Assembly: GCF_036226665.1 (NCBI RefSeq)
Contig: NZ_CP109007.1
Location: 806,001 to 870,000 of the forward strand
Direction of reading: 5' to 3'
DNA from: Streptomyces sp. NBC_00691
GTDB lineage: Bacteria; Actinomycetota; Actinomycetes; Streptomycetales; Streptomycetaceae
DNA: 64,000 bases
Shown: positions 58,786 through 64,000 of the stretch, one piece after another
How the letters are laid out: every line of letters begins with the position of its first letter
Numbering within the stretch: the stretch's first letter is position 1
Position numbers and translations under genes: made by a program
Notes under the pieces: generated by a model
Seen by the model: only the letters and a program-made list of their open reading frames with translations
What the model was told of the DNA's origin: nothing
Database searches by the model: none

Positions 58786-59442
58786 TCAGCCCACGGCGAC
58801 GAACCCCGACTCGTACGCAAGGACCACCGCCTGCGTCCGGTCGCGCGCCCCCAGCTTCGCCAGGGTGCCGCTGACATGCGTCTTGACCGTCTGCACCCCC
58901 AGGAACAGCCGCTCGGCGATCTCCGCGTTGGACATCCCCTGCGCCATCAGCCGCAGCACCTCCGCCTCCCGCTCGGTGAGCTGGGAGCGGGCCAGCGCGT
59001 CCCCGGGCTCCCGGGCCTGACGCCCCTGCACCAGCGAGCGGATCGCGGCGGGGAAGAGCACCGAGTCCCCGGTCGCCACCGTACGGACGGCCTGGACGAT
59101 CTCGGCGGGTCGGGACCGCTTGAGCAGGAACCCCGACGCCCCTTCCCTGAGCGCCTCGTAGACGTAGTCGTCGCGTTCGAACGTGGTGATCACGAGGACC
59201 CTCGGCGGGTCGGGGACGGCGGCCATGAGGTCGCGGGTCGCGGTGATGCCGTCGACGGTGGGCATCCGCACGTCCATGACGACGACGTCCGGGCGCAGCC
59301 TACGGACGAGCGGCACGACCTCGCATCCGTCGGACGCCTCGCCGACCACGGTGATGCCGGGGGCGTTGCCCAGGATGGCGGACATGCCGGCCCGGACGAG
59401 CTCCTCGTCGTCGACGAGGAGGACGGAGATTTCCATGATCAC
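58786..59442 (-). CDS. NarL/LuxR-type response regulator
   Basis: 218 residues: receiver domain with the DDEE acidic pair and the phospho-acceptor D57 in VVVMDVRMP, then an HTH-LuxR domain (LTEREAEVLRLMAQGMSNAEIA). It is the DNA-binding partner of the kinase gene immediately upstream, whose stop overlaps the GTG start as GTGA; an ATG two codons later (59436) is an alternative start. The pair probably controls the divergent ABC exporter at 60747 and perhaps the cluster. Confidence 0.93.
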   Translation of the reverse strand: MIMEISVLLVDDEELVRAGMSAILGNAPGITVVGEASDGCEVVPLVRRLRPDVVVMDVRMPTVDGITATRDLMAAVPDPPRVLVITTFERDDYVYEALREGASGFLLKRSRPAEIVQAVRTVATGDSVLFPAAIRSLVQGRQAREPGDALARSQLTEREAEVLRLMAQGMSNAEIAERLFLGVQTVKTHVSGTLAKLGARDRTQAVVLAYESGFVAVG

Positions 59443-60662
59443 GATTCCAAGCGTAGGGGGAGACGGGCGCTGACGGTCCAGCGCCCCGAGGCGGCTCCGG
59501 CGCTGGCCCGGCCGCCGAGCAGCGCGGCGCGCTCCCGCAGACTGCGCAGCCCCTTGCCGGTGCCGGAGGCCTGCGGCACCTGCTCGACCAGCCGGTTGGC
59601 GACGGTGAGCCTCACCTGTTCGCCGGTGACGGCGAGCTCGACGTCCACGGGTGAACCGGGGGCGTGCTTCATGGCGTTGGTGAGCGCCTCCTGGAGGATG
59701 CGGTACGCCTCGCGGGAGACGACGCCCGGCACGGCGTCCACGTCGGCGGCCGTGCGCGAGCGCACCGTGACGCCCGCCGCGCGGCTGGCCTCCAGGAGCT
59801 GTCCGATGTCCGCGAGCGTGGGCCGCACGGTGCGGACGCCCTGCTCCTCGTCCTTCAGGTAGCCGAGGGTGCGCTCCAGGTCGTTCATGGCCCGGCGGCC
59901 GGTGTCCTCGATCGCCGTCAGCGCCCGGATGACGAAGTCACGGTCGGCATCGATGAGTTCGCGGGCCGCACTCGCCTGAAGCACCGTGACGGTGAGGGCG
60001 TGGCCGATGGAGTCGTGGAGTTCGCCGGCGAGCCGGTTGCGGGCCAGGAGTTCGTCCGCCCGGCGCTCCGCGGCCGCCAGCCGTTCGGCCGTCGAGGGCC
60101 CCAGTAGCCTTCGTGCGAGGGCGAGTTGTACGTTCCCGGCCCACACGACCAGTCCGAACACGGCGACGAGCAGCGGCGGCACGAGGCCCAGGTACCAGAT
60201 GTGCCGGTGGCCGCCGGGGACGGTGATGCCGAGGATCGTGCGGGAGCCCTCGACGGCGGGCGCGGACGCCAGCGTTCCGGTGACGGACAGCAGCTGGGCC
60301 ACGACGCTGGCGATGAGCAGTCCCCACCAGCAGCGCAGCACCAGCCAGACGCTGGTGCGCCGGCGGTCGGAGAGGCTCCGGGCCGGGGCGCGGCCGATGT
60401 CGTTCTCGTCGTCCGGAACGAGCAGCAGTCGCGCCTGGATCCCCTCCGCCCGCCGCGCCCCCGGCACCAGGCCGAGGAGCAGCAGGGGGACCACCGGCAC
60501 GAGGGCGCAGGCCGCGAGGGTGCGCGCCAGGCTCTCCGTGATGCCGGGCCACACCAGGACGCAGACGGGCCCGACGGCCGCTCCGAGCAGCAGGTGGAGC
60601 CCTCGGGCGTACGTACGGCCCTGGCGCAGGGCGTCGTAGAGCGTCGACGGCAGACGTCTCAT
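59439..60662 (-). CDS. Membrane sensor histidine kinase, HisKA_3 type
   Basis: 407 residues with four or more N-terminal membrane segments (about residues 20-190) and little extracytoplasmic sequence, as in cell-envelope stress sensors. The phospho-acceptor is His near 216 in LAGELHDSIGHAL, and the C-terminal ATPase domain ends with GTGKGLRSLRERA. It is coupled to the LuxR-type regulator. The ATG at 60662 faces the ABC gene across 84 bp, the layout common for antibiotic-sensing and efflux modules, so self-resistance is a reasonable inference. Confidence 0.92.
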   Translation of the reverse strand: MRRLPSTLYDALRQGRTYARGLHLLLGAAVGPVCVLVWPGITESLARTLAACALVPVVPLLLLGLVPGARRAEGIQARLLLVPDDENDIGRAPARSLSDRRRTSVWLVLRCWWGLLIASVVAQLLSVTGTLASAPAVEGSRTILGITVPGGHRHIWYLGLVPPLLVAVFGLVVWAGNVQLALARRLLGPSTAERLAAAERRADELLARNRLAGELHDSIGHALTVTVLQASAARELIDADRDFVIRALTAIEDTGRRAMNDLERTLGYLKDEEQGVRTVRPTLADIGQLLEASRAAGVTVRSRTAADVDAVPGVVSREAYRILQEALTNAMKHAPGSPVDVELAVTGEQVRLTVANRLVEQVPQASGTGKGLRSLRERAALLGGRASAGAASGRWTVSARLPLRLES

Positions 60663-60746
60663 GGTGGATCAACTCCCTCCCCGGGGGGAGGTGACTCCCG
60701 CCGCCGGGGGATCCGTCCGGCACCGCCGCACGGTTGGCTTGAGGAC
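60663..60746. promoter_or_regulatory. Shared promoter/operator between kinase and ABC exporter
   Basis: 84 bases between divergent starts. A perfect palindrome, CCTCCCC (60676-60682) and GGGGAGG (60685-60691), lies here and overlaps the kinase ribosome site, so it may act on either DNA or mRNA. It is a candidate response-regulator site, unproven. Confidence 0.45.
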
Positions 60747-61712
60747 ATGAACAGGGACAACGCAACGGCGCACGGTGCGGGCGACGCACCGGCCGTCGAA
60801 GTACGCGGCCTGGTGAAGGCGTACGGCGACCGGACGGTGGTGAAGGGCCTCACCTTCCAGGTGCGGGCCGGTTCCGTCACCGGCTTCCTCGGCCCGAACG
60901 GCGCGGGGAAGTCCACGACCCTGCGGATGATCCTGGGACTGGACCGGCCCACGGCGGGCGAGGTCCTGGTCGCGGGACGGCCGTACGCCAGGCTGGTCGA
61001 GCCGCTGCGCCACGTCGGCGCGCTGCTGGACGCACAGGCGGCGCATCCGGGCAGGACCGCGCGCGACCATCTGCTCTGCGTCGCCCACGCCGGACGCATA
61101 CCGCCGGGGCGGGTCGACGAGGTGCTGGAGCAGGTCGGCATGGACTCCGCGGCCCGTCGCCGCATCGGCGGCTTCTCGCTGGGGATGCGCCAGCGCCTGG
61201 GCATCGCCGCGGCGCTGCTCGGCGACCCCGCGGTGCTGATCCTCGACGAGCCGGTCAACGGTCTCGACCCCGAGGGCATCCGCTGGCTGCGGCACTTCCT
61301 GCGAGGACTGGCGGACCGGGGCCGGGCGGTGCTGATCTCCAGTCACCTGATGACGGAGACGGCGCTGCTCGCGGACCGGCTGGTCGTGATCGGCCGGGGC
61401 CGGCTGCTGGCGGACGTGTCCATGGCCGAGTTCGCCGCGGAGCACGGCCGCTCCCGGGTGCGGGTGCGGGCCGACGAGCCGGAGCGGCTGCGTGAGGCCC
61501 TGGAACGCAAGGGGCTGCGGGTGGTGCCCGGCGACGGCGACGTGCTGGAGGTGTACGCGGCGGAGGCCGCCGACGTCGGCCGCTGCGCGGCTCACGAGGG
61601 GGCCGCCGTCCTGGAGCTGGTCCAGGTGGAGGACTCGTTGGAGGAGGCATTCATGCGCATGACCGCCGATTCGGTGGAGTACGGGGGGCGACCCCTCGGA
61701 GAGGTGGTCTGA
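60747..61712 (+). CDS. ABC transporter ATP-binding subunit (DrrA/BcrA type)
   Basis: 321 residues. Walker A is GPNGAGKST, the signature region is FSLGMRQRL, Walker B is AVLILDEPVNGLDP, and the H-loop is SSHLMTE. The long C-terminal extension after the core is typical of drug-export ATPases such as BcrA and DrrA. It is followed after 2 bp by the membrane subunit. It is probably involved in resistance to or export of the cluster product, under the neighbouring two-component system. The ATG at 60747 follows GAGG closely. Confidence 0.93.
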   Translation: MNRDNATAHGAGDAPAVEVRGLVKAYGDRTVVKGLTFQVRAGSVTGFLGPNGAGKSTTLRMILGLDRPTAGEVLVAGRPYARLVEPLRHVGALLDAQAAHPGRTARDHLLCVAHAGRIPPGRVDEVLEQVGMDSAARRRIGGFSLGMRQRLGIAAALLGDPAVLILDEPVNGLDPEGIRWLRHFLRGLADRGRAVLISSHLMTETALLADRLVVIGRGRLLADVSMAEFAAEHGRSRVRVRADEPERLREALERKGLRVVPGDGDVLEVYAAEAADVGRCAAHEGAAVLELVQVEDSLEEAFMRMTADSVEYGGRPLGEVV

Positions 61713-61714
61713 CG

Positions 61715-62461
61715 ATGTCTGTCGACGCGGTGCTCCGCTCGGAGTGGACGAAGATCCGCTCGGTGCGTCCGGTCCTGTGGTCGCTGCCGCTGGCCGCGGC
61801 CCTGCTCGTCGGCATCGGTGCCGGCGTGACAGGGTCGGTCGGCCCGGAGGAGGCGGACGGCCCCGGCTTCGACCCGGTGCAGCTCGGTTACTACGGCATC
61901 CTGTTCGCCCACGTCGTGGTGATCGCCTTCGCCGTCCTGGTGGTCGGCAACGAGTACCAGCACGGCGCCATCCGGGTGTCGCTGGCGGCGGTGCCCCGGC
62001 GCGGTCTGATGTACGCGGCCAAGCTCACCGTCGGGGCGGTGCTGGCCCTGGTGGCCGGCGCGGTCGCCTCGCCGGCCACGTTCCTCCTCTCGCAGCGTCT
62101 GCTCGGCGAGCACGGCGCGGCGCTCGGCGATGCCGGTACGGTGCGGGCGATCGTGGTGGGCGCCCTGTACTTCCCGCTGCTCGCGGTCATGTGCATGGGG
62201 TTCACGGCGATGCTGCGCAGTCTGATGCTCTCCATGGGTGTCCTGGTCCCCGTGCTGTTCCTGGTCTCCCCCGTACTGGCGGAGATCCCCGGCCTGCAGG
62301 AGCTGGCCTGGTACCTGCCGGACCGGGCGGGCCAGTACGGACTGCGGCTCGACCCCGCCGCCGCGCCCTACGGCCCCATGACCGGGGTACTGGTCATGGC
62401 GGTGTGGGCGGGGGCGGCGGCGGTCGGCGGCTGGCTGACGCTCCGCACACGCGACGCGTGA
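61715..62461 (+). CDS. ABC-2 type transporter membrane subunit
   Basis: 248 residues with six hydrophobic segments and the usual N-terminal cytoplasmic SEWTKIRSVR motif of ABC-2 permeases paired with BcrA-type ATPases. It partners the preceding ATPase gene. A hairpin follows the stop codon. Confidence 0.91.
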   Translation: MSVDAVLRSEWTKIRSVRPVLWSLPLAAALLVGIGAGVTGSVGPEEADGPGFDPVQLGYYGILFAHVVVIAFAVLVVGNEYQHGAIRVSLAAVPRRGLMYAAKLTVGAVLALVAGAVASPATFLLSQRLLGEHGAALGDAGTVRAIVVGALYFPLLAVMCMGFTAMLRSLMLSMGVLVPVLFLVSPVLAEIPGLQELAWYLPDRAGQYGLRLDPAAAPYGPMTGVLVMAVWAGAAAVGGWLTLRTRDA

Positions 62462-62483
62462 GCGTCCCGCCGCCGTGAGGGGC

Positions 62484-62530
62484 GCGTGAGGGGACAGGGG
62501 CGGTGGGCATCGACGACCGTCCCCTCACGC
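62484..62530. terminator. Inverted repeat between convergent genes
   Basis: A perfect 12-bp inverted repeat (62484-62495 with 62519-62530) with a 23-base loop lies just after the permease gene and before the convergent regulator gene's stop at 62534. It is a probable terminator. Confidence 0.65.
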
Positions 62531-62533
62531 CGT

Positions 62534-64000
62534 TCACTGTTCCCGGGCGTGGAGGCGCACCAGGGGCGAGAAGGCGTACTCCTCGCCGGCGCCGACCGGG
62601 GGTTCGAACAGCTGGTGGTCGACCAGCCGTTCCAGGAGGTCCTCCGCCTGGTTCCCGCCGCACCGCAGCACGGCGGCCGCGCCGTCCGGGGTGAACGCCC
62701 GGTCCTCGGACCGGGCGAGGGCGCGCACGGCGTCACGGAGCACGGGATCCAGACCCTCGTGCGCGGACGTCAGCCGTTCCCGTACGGACAGGTCGCCGAC
62801 GACCAGTTCCGACAGCCGCCGGTCCTCGTCGGCCAGCCGGTCCGCCAGCCGGGCCAGGGTCCAGTGCGGGCGGGCGGCGAGCCGCATGCCCGCGATCCGC
62901 ACGGCCAGCGGGATCCCGTCGCACAGCTCGGCCAGGGTCTCGGCCGCCGTCCGTTCGGCCAGCACCCGCCGCTCGCCGGCGATCCGGGCGAGCAGGGAGA
63001 CGGACTGGTCGGCGGTGAAGCGCTCGACGCGGAAGTGCTGGGCGCCCTCCAGGCCGGGCAGCGGGGTCCGTCCGGCCAGCAGGGCGGCGCCGCCGGGGCC
63101 GGACGGCAGCAACGGGCGCACGGCTCGCTCCCCCGGCGCGTCGTCGACGACCACCAGGACCCGGCGGCCGGCCACGGCCTCCTGGTACAGGGCCGCGAGC
63201 TCGGGCAGTCCGGTGGGCAGCCCGGACGCCGGTACGCCCAGGGCCCGGGCGAAGCCGCGCAGCGCCGTACGGACCTCGTCGGGCGCGCCGGTGCGCAGCC
63301 GGGCGTGCAGGACGCCGTCGGGGAAGTGGCGGGCGACGGCGGCGGCGATCTGGACGGTCAGGGCGGACTTCCCGACGCCGACCGGCCCGTGGAGGGCGGC
63401 GACCGGCGCCGCGCCGAACGCGGCCAGCGGCCCCTGCCCGGTCAGGTACTGACGGACCTGGAAGTGCTCGACGCGGCCCACGAAGTCCCCGACGCTCTGC
63501 GGAAGCTGGACGGAGCGCGGGGCGTCGGCGCGGCCGGCGGGCCGCTCCGTGATCACGCTCCCGGCCCGGGCGTCCTCCCGCAGCACGGCCATCTGGGCCT
63601 CGCGGAGTTCGACGCCGGGCTCGATGCCGCTCTCGACGCGGAGCCGGCGGGCGACCGCGGCGAACATCTCCAGCGCCTCCGCCCGGCGGCCGGAACCGGC
63701 GAGCGCGGCGAGCAGCCGGGCGTGCAGGCCCTCGTGCAGCGTCTCGTGCCGGGCGATCGGCCCGACCTGTGCGAGCACCTCCTCGTGCTGTCCGCGGGCG
63801 AGGGCGAGATCGGCGAGGCGCAGCGCGGAGGCGACGCGCAGCCGGCCGTGCCCGACGGCGGCGGCGTGCCGGGCCAGCCGCGGCGGGGCGCCTTCCAGGA
63901 GCCGGCCGCGCCAGAGTCCCAGCGCCTCGGTGAGCAGGGCCTGCTCGTGGACCGGGTCGTCGCCGGCGCGGGCCGACGCGGCCTCGTCCGTCAGCCGGAC
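62534..64000 (-). CDS. AfsR/SARP-type transcriptional regulator, C-terminal 488 residues
   Basis: The gene runs off the right edge; its N-terminal DNA-binding domain would lie outside the window. The visible part starts in a bacterial transcriptional activation (BTAD) helical domain (up to about visible residue 140), then an NB-ARC-like ATPase with P-loop HGPVGVGKSA and RVLVVVDDA as Walker B. It ends without a TPR region, shorter than AfsR itself. Such proteins often act as pathway activators of antibiotic clusters, so it may switch on this one; whether it truly has a SARP head cannot be seen here. Confidence 0.85.
   Translation of the reverse strand, partial: VRLTDEAASARAGDDPVHEQALLTEALGLWRGRLLEGAPPRLARHAAAVGHGRLRVASALRLADLALARGQHEEVLAQVGPIARHETLHEGLHARLLAALAGSGRRAEALEMFAAVARRLRVESGIEPGVELREAQMAVLREDARAGSVITERPAGRADAPRSVQLPQSVGDFVGRVEHFQVRQYLTGQGPLAAFGAAPVAALHGPVGVGKSALTVQIAAAVARHFPDGVLHARLRTGAPDEVRTALRGFARALGVPASGLPTGLPELAALYQEAVAGRRVLVVVDDAPGERAVRPLLPSGPGGAALLAGRTPLPGLEGAQHFRVERFTADQSVSLLARIAGERRVLAERTAAETLAELCDGIPLAVRIAGMRLAARPHWTLARLADRLADEDRRLSELVVGDLSVRERLTSAHEGLDPVLRDAVRALARSEDRAFTPDGAAAVLRCGGNQAEDLLERLVDHQLFEPPVGAGEEYAFSPLVRLHAREQ

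Overview
The window is very GC-rich, its genes overlap as GTGA/ATGA pairs, and its contents (giant NRPS genes, MbtH, Sfp-type PPTase, AfsR/SARP-type regulator, F420-type oxidoreductase) are typical of a Streptomyces or a close actinomycete. Almost all of it is one secondary-metabolite gene cluster. Thirty protein genes are supported. No RNA genes, IS elements or CRISPR arrays were seen. No gene-free stretch exceeds 300 bases.

Layout. (1) Positions 1-36771, minus strand: a peptide-assembly operon read from right to left as NRPS1 (4 modules), NRPS2 (5 modules plus thioesterase), a crotonyl-CoA carboxylase/reductase homologue, MbtH, PPTase and a tandem ABC exporter that runs off the left edge. 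(2) 37002-39303, plus: a polyprenyl diphosphate synthase overlapping an HPr-kinase-like ATPase gene, ended by a 21-bp hairpin. (3) 39387-47389, minus: an eight-gene operon of type II thioesterase, carrier protein, TrpB2-like enzyme, acyl-CoA-dehydrogenase-fold enzyme, proline-type adenylating enzyme, esterase, crotonase and a SyrP-like dioxygenase. (4) 47649-53249, plus: aldehyde dehydrogenase, class I terpene synthase, MpaB-family oxygenase and an SbnA/SbnB pair for 2,3-diaminopropionate (Dap). (5) 53340-58664: a divergent CoA-handling group (acyl-CoA dehydrogenase and CoA transferase on minus; acyl-CoA ligase and luciferase-like oxidoreductase on plus). (6) 58786-64000: two-component system, two-gene ABC exporter and the C-terminal part of an AfsR/SARP-type regulator.

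How the genes fit together (inference). Hand-read adenylation codes and the two epimerisation domains predict a nonapeptide: X1 - Dap2 - Asp3 (perhaps 3-hydroxylated) - D-X4 - Gly5 - Asp/Asn-like6 - Gly7 - D-aromatic8 - X9. The EntF-like thioesterase could close it through the Dap2 side-chain amine. The proline-type adenylating enzyme, carrier protein and PltE-like dehydrogenase look like a pyrrole-2-carboxyl starter system feeding the starter-type first C domain.

The most unusual feature is a terpene pathway (prenyl synthase, terpene synthase, MpaB oxygenase, aldehyde dehydrogenase) interleaved with the peptide genes: mpaB lies 5 bp upstream of the Dap genes that serve the NRPS. The cluster could make a terpenoid-peptide hybrid or two co-regulated products. 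A second notable feature is a mosaic two-module duplication inside NRPS2 that carries a glycine A-domain segment with foreign codon usage.
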